Assembly: GCA_031255915.1 (NCBI GenBank)
Contig: JAIRRP010000005.1
Coordinates: 1 to 34,550 of the forward strand
Length of the DNA: 34,550 nucleotides
DNA from: Puniceicoccales bacterium
GTDB lineage: Bacteria > Verrucomicrobiota > Verrucomicrobiia > Opitutales > JAIRLG01
Direction: 5' to 3'
Shown: piece by piece, positions 1 through 7,890 of the stretch
Position numbering within the stretch: the stretch's first letter is position 1
Layout of the letters: each line of letters begins with the position of its first letter
Position numbers and translations under genes: made by a program
The notes under the pieces: model-generated
What the model was told of the DNA's origin: nothing
The model's database searches: none
What the model saw: the letters and a program-made list of their open reading frames with translations, nothing else

Positions 1-1059
1 GCCATGTCCGGTGGCGTAGACAGCTCCGAATCAGCTTTATTGTTGCAACGACAAGACATAAATATCATCGGTGCCTACATGCGGACATGGCACAACCAAG
101 ACCATCATCAACCACTCAGCCAATGCCCATGGGAAGAGGATATCCATCAAGCGCACACGGTGGCCAAACAATTGCAGATACCTTTCTCCATCATTAATAT
201 GATGGAGCATTATCAGCAGTGGGTCGTAACACCTCTGGTCGAAGGATACCGCCATGGGATAACTCCCAACCCAGATATTCTCTGCAACCAACATATTAAG
301 TTCGGACTCTTGGCCGATTACGCCCGCGAATCAGGCTGTTCGGGAATAGCTACCGGACATTATTGCCAAAAAATGACCCATAGCGACGGTAGTTGCGATC
401 TATGGGAAGGAGCGGATCCCCATAAAGATCAATCCTATTTCCTCGCCTACATCTCTCAGAAACAACTTCAATTCGCCCAATTTCCCATAGGTCATCTTTA
501 CAAAGCAGACGTACGCGCACTCGCCTCTCAAGCTCAGCTATGTAATGCCACCCGAAAAGATAGCCAGGGAATCTGCTTTTTAGGCAAGGTAAAAATTCAA
601 GATTTTCTCGCCCACTACATCCCCGACTTTCCCGGGGAAATCATCGACACAGAAGGGCACATTTTAGGAACACATAATGGCCTCCATAGATTCACCTTAG
701 GCCAACGCCACGGACTTCAGATCCCGTCGAATCGCGACCATGAACATTACGTAGTCGTAGCGAAATATCTGGAGAAAAATCAGCTCATTATAGCCCTAGA
801 ACACCCCTCCTCCGAGCACCTCTTTCGAAAAAAAATTTCTCTGCATAATGTCCACTTCATCCGCGAAAAGATCGAACATCCTCAGCACCTTTTAGGACGT
901 CCGAGATACCGAGATCCTGCCCAAAAAATTTACTTCGAACCTTCGGGACCTACCTCCGCCATCGTAGAATTTGCAACACCGCAACGGGCGCTGACCAGCG
1001 GCCAAGTCCTGGCCTTATACGAAGAAAAACGCCTCCTCGGCGGAGGCATATACGTTTAA
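1..1059 (+). CDS. mnmA: tRNA-specific 2-thiouridylase MnmA (5' end cut by window edge)
   Basis: Transfers sulfur to C2 of wobble uridine 34 in tRNA-Lys, tRNA-Glu and tRNA-Gln, using ATP and a persulfide relay in the cytoplasm. The reading frame is open from base 1 (Ala-Met-Ser-Gly-Gly), so the first visible ATG at base 4 is inside the PP-loop SGGVDSS and not the true start; only the first several residues are missing. Seen, numbering from that Met: PP-loop at 2-8, TPNPDILCN with catalytic Cys94, ATGHY at 116-120, and DSQGICF with the second catalytic Cys191. The C-terminal beta-barrel ends in GGGIYV, as usual for the family. Both cysteines and the P-loop are present, so the enzyme should be active. 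It stops with TAA and is followed by repeats, with no partner gene visible downstream. Confidence 0.95.
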   Translation, partial: AMSGGVDSSESALLLQRQDINIIGAYMRTWHNQDHHQPLSQCPWEEDIHQAHTVAKQLQIPFSIINMMEHYQQWVVTPLVEGYRHGITPNPDILCNQHIKFGLLADYARESGCSGIATGHYCQKMTHSDGSCDLWEGADPHKDQSYFLAYISQKQLQFAQFPIGHLYKADVRALASQAQLCNATRKDSQGICFLGKVKIQDFLAHYIPDFPGEIIDTEGHILGTHNGLHRFTLGQRHGLQIPSNRDHEHYVVVAKYLEKNQLIIALEHPSSEHLFRKKISLHNVHFIREKIEHPQHLLGRPRYRDPAQKIYFEPSGPTSAIVEFATPQRALTSGQVLALYEEKRLLGGGIYV

Positions 1060-1191
1060 GAAAACATATTTTCGCCGAGACTCACCTTCTCTTATCTCAC
1101 CTTGCTGGAGTTCATCCCATCTTCTGAAAAGTGATAAATTCTATTCAGACATTGGCCATGCCATGCGAACCAGGTTGTAGACGTGAAACTA

Positions 1192-1334
1192 GAGGGTGTC
1201 GTCAAAAAAGATTAACAAAGGGAAAAAGAGAGGGAAGAAAGATGGAATGGAAAAAAGGACACATAAAAGATTTGTTTCTACATTCCACATCTGCCCTATC
1301 TCTCTTTTCGTTGCCTGATTTTGATGACATCCTC
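1192..1334 (+). mobile_element. MITE copy 1, 143 bp, TA-flanked
   Basis: Terminal inverted repeats read GAGGGTGTCGTCAAAA at the left and, on the opposite strand, GAGGATGTCATCAAAA at the right. TA flanks both ends (1190-1191 and 1335-1336). The interior is a long imperfect dyad: purine-rich AAAGAGAGGG pairs with CCCTATCTCTCTTT, and GGAATG pairs with CATTCC. No protein is encoded. Length, TA duplication and hairpin interior fit a non-autonomous IS630/Tc1-mariner-type element; the transposase family is inferred, as none is present in the window. Confidence 0.8.
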
Positions 1335-1377
1335 TAGGTTCCGGAAGGTTTCTAGGACGTCTCCGGTCGATGAGGCG

Positions 1378-1486
1378 GGTTTGCCGCCTTTGAGCCCTTC
1401 GGGCTCTGGCCCGCTACGCGGGCTGCGGTAAGAAAAAATGAAAGCTCCCGCTTTGCATTTTTTCCTTACCGCAAAGGCGGCAAACC
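1378..1486 (+). repeat. Cloverleaf repeat, copy A
   Basis: A perfect 15-bp outer stem (GGTTTGCCGCCTTTG at 1378-1392 with its complement at 1472-1486) encloses three successive hairpins: AGCCC/GGGCT with loop TTC, GCCCGC/GCGGGC with loop TAC, and a ~47-nt arm whose base is GCGGTAAG/CTTACCGC and whose tip is AAAGC/GCTTT with loop TCCC. Drawn flat it is a four-way junction like a tRNA cloverleaf. It has no tRNA anticodon or T-loop features. It sits between converging genes and is flanked on both sides by MITEs. Confidence 0.85.
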
Positions 1487-1523
1487 GAGAGCTCCCGAGC
1501 TTAGGAGTTTCGTCGTTGTCCTA

Positions 1524-1656
1524 GAGGATGTCGTCAAAAAAGGTTAACAAAGAGAAAAAAGAAAGATGGAATGGAAAAGAGGACATATAGGAGACTTGTT
1601 TCTGTATTCCACATCCCCTCTCTCTCTTTTTGTTGCCTGATTTTGACGACGCACTC
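1524..1656 (+). mobile_element. MITE copy 2, inserted at the prepilin stop codon
   Basis: Same family and same direction as the copy at 1192, slightly shorter at 133 bp. TA lies at 1522-1523 and 1657-1658. The right end (GAGTGCGTCGTCAAAA read on the - strand) abuts the 3' end of the prepilin gene. The stop codon TAG of that gene is made from the flanking TA plus the first G of the element. Confidence 0.78.
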
Positions 1657-2312
1657 TAACTCACCGGCGTCGTGGCTATTGGAACAGCACCACTGTCCGT
1701 CGTGGCGGCTTCGATGGGACTCGTACAGGCGCTATCGTCCAGTGCCTTTACAAATTTATCCGTCGTATTTTCAAACCACTCCACATGTCCATCTAGGAAA
1801 GCCACCAGCCCTCCCTCGTTTCCATAGATCCCGTTTTCCCAGTTTCCACTGGAAAGATTTAACCCACGGGTCCAGGCGATCGGCGTCGTCGTAGCCGGTG
1901 CATAGGGATCTATCCCCGCCAGCATGACGACACTGGGATTACCCCAACCATTGGTGGATGTACCTATGGTACCTTTAATTGTTCTTGGTAGTTCCTTATT
2001 CTTGAGCACCGGATCATCCTTCCATAAAAACATAGTAGGCTCATTGAGCACACCGGCATCGGCCAACACTTTTGCCCAGGCATAGGCCGTCTTCGCCGTT
2101 GCGGGTATCGCGCGCAATTCACCGGAAAAACCACTGCTGTAATTCATAAATGCCATCGCCACCTGGCGCATATTATTGGCACCACGAGTACGCCGCGCAC
2201 TCTCCATCGCCTTTCGAACCGATGGCACTAATATGGAAGACAGTATTGCGATGATCGCGATCACCACCAATAATTCCATGAGCGTAAATCCATACCCTTT
2301 TTTATTCTCCAT
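1656..2312 (-). CDS. Type IV pilin-like / type II secretion pseudopilin-like protein with DGHVEW C-terminal motif
   Basis: A 218-residue protein with a class III prepilin signal: a short basic leader (MENKKGYG) followed by FTLMELLVVIAIIAIL, a hydrophobic N-terminal helix with the conserved Glu at +5. Cleavage is expected between Gly and Phe by a prepilin peptidase, with export to the envelope. The rest is a globular domain ending near GGLVAFLDGHVEWF, the DG-containing motif common in the many pilin-like proteins of Planctomycetes, Verrucomicrobia and Lentisphaerae. Exact function is unknown: pseudopilin, surface fibre or other. The ATG at 2312 is chosen over an in-frame GTG three codons upstream because AGAAG lies at a better distance. 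It begins 90 bp after glyA on the same strand and could be co-transcribed. The stop codon lies at the border of a MITE. Confidence 0.85.
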   Translation of the reverse strand: MENKKGYGFTLMELLVVIAIIAILSSILVPSVRKAMESARRTRGANNMRQVAMAFMNYSSGFSGELRAIPATAKTAYAWAKVLADAGVLNEPTMFLWKDDPVLKNKELPRTIKGTIGTSTNGWGNPSVVMLAGIDPYAPATTTPIAWTRGLNLSSGNWENGIYGNEGGLVAFLDGHVEWFENTTDKFVKALDDSACTSPIEAATTDSGAVPIATTPVS

Positions 2313-2402
2313 AAAACCCACTTCTTCTAAGGCTATATTCGATTTTTTACGAACCGAGACCGAACTAATGTCGCCTTATTGAAGATAAATTCCGACCTTC
2401 CG

Positions 2403-3650
2403 TCAATACCTTAAAGGAAATCTTTGGCAAAGTCGTTGCACCTCTGCGCGGATATTTTCTTGAAGGCCCACATTTCCTGGAGAGGATAATGTTTCCCATA
2501 TCCACGAGGCGATGGACTTCATCTCATGCTCCCTCATGCCACGAGTCGTTACCGCCGGTGTCCCCAAACGCAATCCACTCGCATGAAAAGGACTTCGCGT
2601 TTCTCGAGGAACGGTATTGTGATTTGTCGTGATACCCGCCCGTTCCAAAACAGCTGCCGCCTGCCTGCCCGTCAATTCTGGAAACGACGGCCGCAGGTCG
2701 AGCAACATGAGGTGATTCTCCGTCCCTCCACCGACAATAGCCAATCCCAGGCCCTGTAATTCCGTAGCTAATACACGCGCATTTTCCAAAATCTGCCCCT
2801 GGTAGGTCTTAAATTCTGGCCTCAACGCTTCCCAAAAACAAACCGCTTTCCCGGCGATGACATGCATCAGCGGACCACCTTGACTCCCCGGAAAGACTGA
2901 ACCGTCAATGGCTTTTGCCCATTTCTCCTTACACAAAATCATACCTCCGCGCGGACCACAAAGGGTCTTATGGGTCGTCGTCGTGACGAAATCAGCATGA
3001 GGAACAGGTGAAGGATGCAAGCCTGCCACGACCAATCCCGCGATATGGGCGATATCGGCCAGCATCAACGCTCCCGAAGCACGGGCGATCATCCCTACCC
3101 TTTCAAAATCAATGACCTTGGGATAGGCCGATGCCCCAATCGTGATCAATTTCGGATGTGCTTGAAAAGCCATTCGCTCCAAAGAACCGTAATCGATCGC
3201 ACCGGTATGAGGATCAATGTCGTAATGCAGTACCTCATAAAGCATTCCGCTGAGGTTCTTGCTATGCCCATGCGTGAGATGCCCACCATTCTCGAGCGAG
3301 AGCGTCAAAATCTTATCTCTTGGCTGCAACACCGCCGTGTACACCGCGAGGTTTGCCTGCGTTCCCGAGTGAGGTTGAACATTCGCATGTTCTGCCGAAA
3401 ATAATTGTTTCGCACGTTCGATGGCTAAATTCTCGACCTCATCGACATAACCACATCCGCCGTAGTAACGCTTTCCAGGATATCCTTCCGCATACTTATG
3501 GGTCAAGATACTACCGACCGCTTCAAGCACTGCTGGCGATGCGAAGTTCTCCGAAGCGATCAACTCGATCCCATTGTTTTGCCGATGAAGCTCATTCTGT
3601 ATCAGGCGAAATACAACGGGGTCCTGCTGTGCTAAAGGCGAGATAGTCAT
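2403..3650 (-). CDS. glyA: Serine hydroxymethyltransferase
   Basis: PLP enzyme interconverting serine plus tetrahydrofolate with glycine plus 5,10-methylene-THF, the main source of one-carbon units; cytoplasmic. Starting at the ATG at 3650 gives 415 residues, the usual family length. Seen: IELIASENF (29-36), the KYAEGYPGKRYYGGC segment (52-66), the GGHLTHG loop (122-128) and the PLP-binding lysine K228 in TTTTHKTLCGPRGG. The frame stays open for 37 codons upstream to a TTG lying inside the terminal repeat of the MITE at 3748, but that extension has no counterpart in the family and is rejected. No clear Shine-Dalgarno sequence precedes the ATG. The prepilin gene follows on the same strand. Confidence 0.96.
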   Translation of the reverse strand: MTISPLAQQDPVVFRLIQNELHRQNNGIELIASENFASPAVLEAVGSILTHKYAEGYPGKRYYGGCGYVDEVENLAIERAKQLFSAEHANVQPHSGTQANLAVYTAVLQPRDKILTLSLENGGHLTHGHSKNLSGMLYEVLHYDIDPHTGAIDYGSLERMAFQAHPKLITIGASAYPKVIDFERVGMIARASGALMLADIAHIAGLVVAGLHPSPVPHADFVTTTTHKTLCGPRGGMILCKEKWAKAIDGSVFPGSQGGPLMHVIAGKAVCFWEALRPEFKTYQGQILENARVLATELQGLGLAIVGGGTENHLMLLDLRPSFPELTGRQAAAVLERAGITTNHNTVPRETRSPFHASGLRLGTPAVTTRGMREHEMKSIASWIWETLSSPGNVGLQENIRAEVQRLCQRFPLRY

Positions 3651-3747
3651 ATAATGTTTTAAACTATGCACAGTGCCTGAAGCTACGGCAAATGAATTTT
3701 TAGAGTTTTCGTCTCCCACGGTTAACTGCGTACCTAATTTTTTTCTA

Positions 3748-3889
3748 GAGGGTGTTGTCAAAATTAGACAGCAACCTCCTCATCTTGTTCCACTTATCTA
3801 ATAGGTTATGTTTCCTACGTGTCCTTTTTTTCATTCCATTTTTCTTCCCTCTCTTTTTCTCTTTGTCAATTTTTTTTGACGACACCCTT
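3748..3889 (-). mobile_element. MITE copy 3, upstream of glyA and xseA
   Basis: 142 bp, inverted relative to the copy at 1192. The left end is GAGGGTGTTGTCAAAA with TA at 3746-3747. The right end, read inward on the - strand, is AAGGGTGTCGTCAAAA with TA at 3890-3891. It lies in the divergent region between glyA and xseA. Each end carries TTGACA or TTGACG reading outward, a possible -35 box. Confidence 0.78.
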
Positions 3890-3904
3890 TAAATCTTCTA
3901 CACT
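3876..3904 (+). promoter_or_regulatory. Possible hybrid promoter toward xseA
   Basis: TTGACG inside the right terminal repeat of the MITE (3876-3881) is followed after exactly 17 bp by TACACT (3899-3904) in host DNA, four of six matches to TATAAT. This would be a promoter with its -35 from the element and its -10 from the host, reading toward xseA about 325 bp away through a cloverleaf repeat. Sequence resemblance only. Confidence 0.35.
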
Positions 3905-4023
3905 TTTCCTAGCTTTTTCTTTCGCCTTTTTCAGCCTTCTTTCTGTCCTTTTTCTAAAATACTTCCGCTCTTTTGAGCTTCTACACGGCATTACCTTCAG
4001 CGGCGTCTCCGTTTTTTCCGGCG

Positions 4024-4130
4024 GGTTTGCCGCCTTTAAGCCCTTCGGGCTTGCCCGCTACGCGGGCTGCGATAAGGAAAAATGAAAGCTCTCGGCTTTG
4101 CATTTTTCCTCATCGCAAAGGCGGCAAACA
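4024..4130 (+). repeat. Cloverleaf repeat, copy B
   Basis: Same direction as the copy at 1378. The outer stem is GTTTGCCGCCTTT with its complement; the outermost pair is lost (the right end reads CAAACA). Arms: AAGCCC/GGGCTT loop TTC, GCCCGC/GCGGGC loop TAC, and the long arm based on GCGATAAGG with CCTCATCGC opposite. The base of the long arm differs from other copies on both strands together (GCGATA with its partner versus GCGGTA/TACCGC). It lies between the divergent starts of glyA and xseA. The remaining 3892-4023 and 4131-4229 show no gene. Confidence 0.82.
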
Positions 4131-4229
4131 AAACGAAGCCCCCGGCCGCTCAAAATTTCCACAATCCGAAACTCCCACAGTTGAATATCTCCCCACAATC
4201 CATTAACTCCTCAGAAAATCCATTCATCT

Positions 4230-5462
4230 ATGACACCTTCTGACTCATGGGCCACGGACCAGATATACAGCATATCATCCCTCACCGAACACATTAAAAA
4301 CCTCCTCAGCACTCACATTCCCATGCTATGGATTCTGGGAGAAATCTCGAACCTCCGGCAACAAAGTTCCGGACATCTCTACTTCACATTGAAGGACAAG
4401 CACAGCCAAATCGCATGCGTCCTATTTCGTGGCAATGCCCTACACCTCTCCTCCCCACTGGAAAACGGAAAATCGATCCGCTGTTACGGAAGTTTAGAAA
4501 TTTACGCCCCCCGAGGCCATTACCAATGGATCGCACGCCATATACTGCCCCATGGAACGGGGCAACTTGAGGCCGAATTTCGACGCCTTAAGGAAAAATG
4601 CCAGCGCGAGGGACTTTTCGACGCCCAACGAAAACACCCTATCCCTTTGGCCGCTCGTCACATCGCCATCCTCAGCTCCCCTACCGGAGCTGCATTGCAG
4701 GATTTTCTTCAAATTTTACGCCGTAAAAACTGGAGAGGCGAGGTTACACTCTTCCCTTGTCGAGTCCAAGGAAATGATTCCATTCGAGATTTCCTCCATG
4801 GCCTCGACCAAGCCGAATGTTCTTCGGCCGACCTCATTGTCTTGGCTCGCGGAGGTGGCAGTGCCGAGGATCTTTGGACATTTAACTCCGAAGTTCTTAT
4901 CCACAAAATCGCGAATTGCCAAAAACCCATCATCTCGGCCATTGGCCATGAAACCGACTCCACCTTGGCAGATTTTGTAGCCGATCTCCGCGCAGAAACA
5001 CCTTCCGGAGCTGCGGAAATCATCGCAAGCTCCTATCAAAATGCTCTCCAACAATGGCAATGCCTCCAACAACGCATCGACGATCGACTACAACATTGGC
5101 AACTTCAATACAGACATTTTTTACAACTCCTGAAACAGCGTCTGGAACAGGCATCTCCTTCGCGATACAGGGAAAAATGGCAATACGACCTCCAGCGCCT
5201 ATCCTTCCAGCTTCATGAAAAAGCTCTGCTCTTATGGCGACAAAAGCAGTCACTCCTCTCCGATCTTCAAAACCGTTCCGAACGTTTTAATTTAGCCCGT
5301 AACCTGCGCAATGGCTTTCTAATCGCACAAAGCCTCCGGGGTGAGATCATTAAAACCCGCCAAGCGATATTACCGGGCACCGAGTTCATCCTGCATCTTT
5401 GCGATGGCTCCGTACGAGCACTCAGCACAATGCAGCTCGATGAAAGAACGAAACCACACTGA
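4230..5462 (+). CDS. xseA: Exodeoxyribonuclease VII large subunit
   Basis: Catalytic subunit of exonuclease VII, which degrades single-stranded DNA from both ends and acts in repair and mutation avoidance in the cytoplasm. 410 residues. Seen: an N-terminal OB-fold (about residues 8-105, with LGEISNLRQQSSGHLYFTLKD), then the nuclease core with IAILSSPTGAALQDFLQ, the LIVLARGGGSAEDLW motif and the conserved GHETDSTLADFVADLRAETPSGAAE stretch split over the expected positions. The C-terminal half is Gln- and Leu-rich, consistent with the helical XseB-binding region. No xseB lies next to it. The ATG at 4230 gives the normal N-terminus; no strong Shine-Dalgarno sequence is visible. Its stop lies 10 bp from the 3' end of the opposing tRNA-Tyr gene. 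Confidence 0.95.
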   Translation: MTPSDSWATDQIYSISSLTEHIKNLLSTHIPMLWILGEISNLRQQSSGHLYFTLKDKHSQIACVLFRGNALHLSSPLENGKSIRCYGSLEIYAPRGHYQWIARHILPHGTGQLEAEFRRLKEKCQREGLFDAQRKHPIPLAARHIAILSSPTGAALQDFLQILRRKNWRGEVTLFPCRVQGNDSIRDFLHGLDQAECSSADLIVLARGGGSAEDLWTFNSEVLIHKIANCQKPIISAIGHETDSTLADFVADLRAETPSGAAEIIASSYQNALQQWQCLQQRIDDRLQHWQLQYRHFLQLLKQRLEQASPSRYREKWQYDLQRLSFQLHEKALLLWRQKQSLLSDLQNRSERFNLARNLRNGFLIAQSLRGEIIKTRQAILPGTEFILHLCDGSVRALSTMQLDERTKPH

Positions 5463-5472
5463 TCCCATCGAA

Positions 5473-5558
5473 TGGTGGTGGGGGAGCGATTCGAACGCTC
5501 GAAGGGAAAACCCGTCAGATTTACAGTCTGCATCCTTTAGCCACTTGGATACCCCACC
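5473..5558 (-). tRNA. tRNA-Tyr (GTA), CCA encoded
   Basis: Class II tRNA of 86 nt including CCA. The acceptor stem GGTGGGG pairs with CCCCACC, followed by discriminator A and an encoded CCA. The anticodon arm is CAGACTGTAAATCTG with anticodon GTA. A long variable arm and the T-arm with GTTCGAATC are present. It is convergent with xseA. Confidence 0.95.
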
Positions 5559-5633
5559 GTGACAGGAACTGGACTTGCTGCAAGCTAGAAGCACTCTCCT
5601 CGTTAGCAAGAAATTTTTTCCAAAAAACAATAC

Positions 5634-5659
5634 ATCACCGAAGGATATCCTTTGGTGAT
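5634..5659 (-). terminator. Near-perfect 26-bp dyad, probable terminator of alr transcript
   Basis: ATCACCGAAGG, spacer ATAT, then CCTTTGGTGAT: an 11-bp stem with one G.T pair and a 4-nt loop. On the - strand it is followed within about 6 nt by TTGTTTTTT. Stem plus T-run downstream of alr fits an intrinsic terminator about 200 bp past the alr stop. The space between (5660-5858) holds no convincing gene. Confidence 0.5.
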
Positions 5660-5858
5660 CAAAATTGGCATTCCTATCAAGGGAAAATGCCATAACCGAT
5701 ACCCTATGAAAAAAATCCCGTCGGCATCGGCGCAAGATACACACATGCCGGCATTATGAGATCCATTTTTCGTCAAAAACGCCAAATAACTTAGACCGTC
5801 ACTTATCGAACGGCCATAGGCCGCAACTTTGGGCATCTCGGTGCACGCGTTATCCAGA

Positions 5859-7004
5859 TCACTTATATACCCTCTGTACCCGTGCTGAAATCGAGCAAAG
5901 GCATTCCCGGATGATATGGTTTGACCAGTAGCAGAATTCGTTGGCCGTGATCTCATTCTCGCCATCGCGACCGATCCATGTCACGCGGTCTCCGGCGTGA
6001 ATCGGTACCTTTGCATCGGTGATGTCGAGCATGGCCTGGTCCATGGCCACACGGCCAAAGACCCTAAATCGCTGACCATAGATCATGGCCTCTGCCCTAT
6101 TCGAAGCGCTGGTGGAAATCCCATCGGCGTAACCGGCACTCAGGACGGCGATGCGCGTGGGCCTGCGCGTCACCGCCATGGCGTCATATCCCACAGGAAC
6201 CCCTACCGGAAGCATCTTGACGAGACTTACTCGACTGTAAAAACTCAAAATAGGCTCTAGAGCAAGGGCTTGAATAAAAGGAACCTGTGAATCTGGCCCT
6301 ACTCCATACTGCAATGCACCTATTCTGGCGGCATTACAAGGAGAATCCTTCCAATCATCTTGGAGCGCAAAGCTGCTGCTTTCATGAATCCATATACCGG
6401 CATCACATCCATAATGCCCTAGCCAATCATGAAAGCGTTGACGCTGAAGTTTCGTATATGTTTTATCCGAGCAAACACAGGAAAAGTGCGTAGCTATCCC
6501 CGTAAGCCTGATCCAAGGCCCTGAAAGATATTTCTTCACCTCTTCCTGCAGGGGATCCTCATACCAAAATCCCGCACGGCCCATACCGGTATCTATTTTC
6601 AGATGGACCGAGATGATTCTCTCATGCCCACATGCCCAAGACTGTAAATGTGCTAATTCATCGACACTGGAGACAAAAGGAGTCAATTGATATTCGAACA
6701 AAAGCGGGATCTCATCGGGGAGCACTGGACTTAAAATAAGTACCGGAAGTGTTACATCTTGCTCGCGAATCTGGAGTCCTTCTTGCACATTGGCGACCCC
6801 GAAAGCATCGACACCAGCGCGTAATAACCGCAAAATTACGGAGGGCATACCATGCCCATAGGCATCGGCTTTCACCACCGCTATATGGCGCACGTAAGGA
6901 GGTAGGTAGCGACGAATGCGGGCGATATTGCGATCGAGAGCAGCCAAATCGATTTCTACCCAACTGCGCAAAGCCCGGTGATTAGCTATAGGTGAGGAAG
7001 ACAT
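5859..7004 (-). CDS. alr: Alanine racemase
   Basis: PLP enzyme making D-alanine from L-alanine for peptidoglycan; cytoplasmic. 381 residues, the usual length. Seen: AVVKADAYGHG with the PLP lysine K45, HLKIDTGMGRAGF (134-146), the catalytic tyrosine Y273 in VGYDAM, GYADG (291-295) and the FGRVAMDQAMLDIT segment (316-329). The ATG at 7004 is preferred over an in-frame TTG three codons upstream because GGAGA lies about 10 nt before it. It is divergent from the tRNA-His/lptF region and separated from xseA by tRNA-Tyr. D-Ala supply implies that a cell wall is made. Confidence 0.96.
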   Translation of the reverse strand: MSSSPIANHRALRSWVEIDLAALDRNIARIRRYLPPYVRHIAVVKADAYGHGMPSVILRLLRAGVDAFGVANVQEGLQIREQDVTLPVLILSPVLPDEIPLLFEYQLTPFVSSVDELAHLQSWACGHERIISVHLKIDTGMGRAGFWYEDPLQEEVKKYLSGPWIRLTGIATHFSCVCSDKTYTKLQRQRFHDWLGHYGCDAGIWIHESSSFALQDDWKDSPCNAARIGALQYGVGPDSQVPFIQALALEPILSFYSRVSLVKMLPVGVPVGYDAMAVTRRPTRIAVLSAGYADGISTSASNRAEAMIYGQRFRVFGRVAMDQAMLDITDAKVPIHAGDRVTWIGRDGENEITANEFCYWSNHIIRECLCSISARVQRVYK

Positions 7005-7157
7005 TTTTCTCAATTCTCCATTGGGAATGGAGGGTAAAACGATCTACGCCCCGTGGAAATAATAAAAAAATGAAAAAGAAGTACGCCGATTTTTCAAAAA
7101 AAGCCAATGGGAAAATTTCCTAAAGGTTCCATGACTCTCGTCCTACCTTAAGTTTTT

Positions 7158-7266
7158 GGTTTGCCGCCTTTGCGCCCAAAGGGCTCCTGGCACGCGATGC
7201 GGGCCGCGCTAAAGAAAAATGAAAGCTCCCGCTTTACATTTTTCCTTAGCGCAAAGGCGGCAAACC
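7158..7266 (+). repeat. Cloverleaf repeat, copy C
   Basis: Perfect 15-bp outer stem (7158-7172 with 7252-7266). Arms: GCCC/GGGC loop AAA; a weakened second arm GGCACGC/GCGGGCC with one A.G mismatch; and the long arm with base GCGCTA/TAGCGC. The long-arm base is a compensated variant of GCGGTA/TACCGC in copy A. It forms a 109-bp inverted pair with the copy at 7697, enclosing tRNA-His. 7005-7157 and 7267-7508 hold no gene that I can support. Confidence 0.83.
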
Positions 7267-7508
7267 CGGTGCTCAGATCCTCACCGATGCTGCGATTTTG
7301 CAAAAAAGCGAATCGAAGCCACCTAAAGAATATCCCCCCTTTTCATCCTTAAATTCCATCTTCCTCTCCGCCGAATTTTCCTTAAATGAAGACCACTGAA
7401 TCATTCCTCGCACTATTTTTTGCAACAATATGAAGAGGTTCGCACAGCTTAGCAACCCAACTGCAAGCACTTCTAAAATGCCCGTAGGGCTTCACTGATT
7501 CCCATCAA

Positions 7509-7586
7509 TGGGGTGGCTAACCGGGTTCGAACCGGTGACCCTCGGAACCACAATCCGATGCTCTAACCAACTGAGCTACAGCCACC
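7509..7586 (-). tRNA. tRNA-His (GTG), CCA encoded
   Basis: The anticodon loop TTGTGGT gives GTG, closed by TCGGA/TCCGA. The extra 5' G (G-1) opposite discriminator C73, the identity mark of tRNA-His, is present, followed by an encoded CCA. D-arm TAGCTCAGTTGGTTAGAGC and T-arm GGTTCGAACCC are normal. A TTGACA lies about 37 bp upstream (7623-7628, - strand), but no good -10 follows it. The gene sits between two inverted cloverleaf repeats. Confidence 0.96.
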
Positions 7587-7696
7587 AATGCATCTGGGCT
7601 ACGCAATCGCTTCCTCTCCCTTTGTCAAGCAGAGCCTATACTCAAGGAAACTTAAATCACGAATTTAATTACCCAGAGATGAGGTCTAGGCAATTC

Positions 7697-7805
7697 GGTT
7701 TGCCGCCTTTGCACTAAGAAAAAAATGCAAAGCGGGAGCTTTCATTTTTCCTTAGCGCGGCCCGCGTCGCGGGCCAGAGCCCTTTGGGCTCAAAGGCGGC
7801 AAACC
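7697..7805 (-). repeat. Cloverleaf repeat, copy D (inverted)
   Basis: Reverse orientation relative to the copy at 1378. Perfect 15-bp outer stem. The second arm GGCCCGC/GCGGGCC has loop GTC, and the first arm GAGCCC/GGGCTC has loop TTT on this strand. The long arm is slightly imperfect at its base (CACTAAG against CTTAGCG). Close to the reverse complement of the copy at 7158, with roughly eight differences by eye. It ends 85 bp before the lptF/G start. Confidence 0.83.
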
Positions 7806-7890
7806 CACGACAACCACCATTCCGAAGAAAACACTGACATCGAAAAATATGATTTTCCTCGCCGGCAGGAACGCAACTTTTTTCCTAAAA

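Larger units (their letters stand above)
1190..1520. repeat. Composite repeat block (MITE + spacer + cloverleaf + flank), inverted twin at 21711-22038
   Basis: The whole segment, not only its parts, recurs in inverted orientation at 21711-22038. Shared pieces in order are the MITE, a ~40-bp spacer containing the blocks ccgga and gtctccggtcgatgaggcg (with minor changes), the cloverleaf unit, and a flank carrying a ctcccgagcttaggag-type dyad and tcgtcgttgtc. Here a second MITE in the same direction follows directly at 1524. The segment lies between the converging ends of mnmA and the prepilin gene and contains no credible protein gene. Confidence 0.75.

Noticed and set aside
1131..1337. Frames of 60-110 residues inside the MITEs and cloverleaf units (also 1571-1894, 3819-4085, 21945-22160)
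   Set aside because: They differ between copies, have no ribosome site, and follow repeat sequence; they are by-products of palindromic DNA.
1378..1486. Cloverleaf units as tRNA or tmRNA genes
   Set aside because: No T-loop, D-loop or anticodon arm consensus, no CCA end, and arm lengths do not fit; only the overall outline is similar.
3651..3761. N-terminal extension of glyA to a TTG at 3761
   Set aside because: The 37 residues have no family counterpart and begin inside a mobile element terminal repeat; the ATG at 3650 gives the standard length.
4494..5072. Several long antisense frames within xseA and other housekeeping genes
   Set aside because: They mirror strongly conserved coding sequence on the opposite strand and have no independent start signals or domains.
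5603..5833. A - strand frame of 77 residues after alr (MPKVAAYGRSISDGL...)
   Set aside because: It has no ribosome site or recognised domain, and its 3' part is crossed by the strong hairpin plus T-run at 5634-5659, which fits a terminator of alr better.
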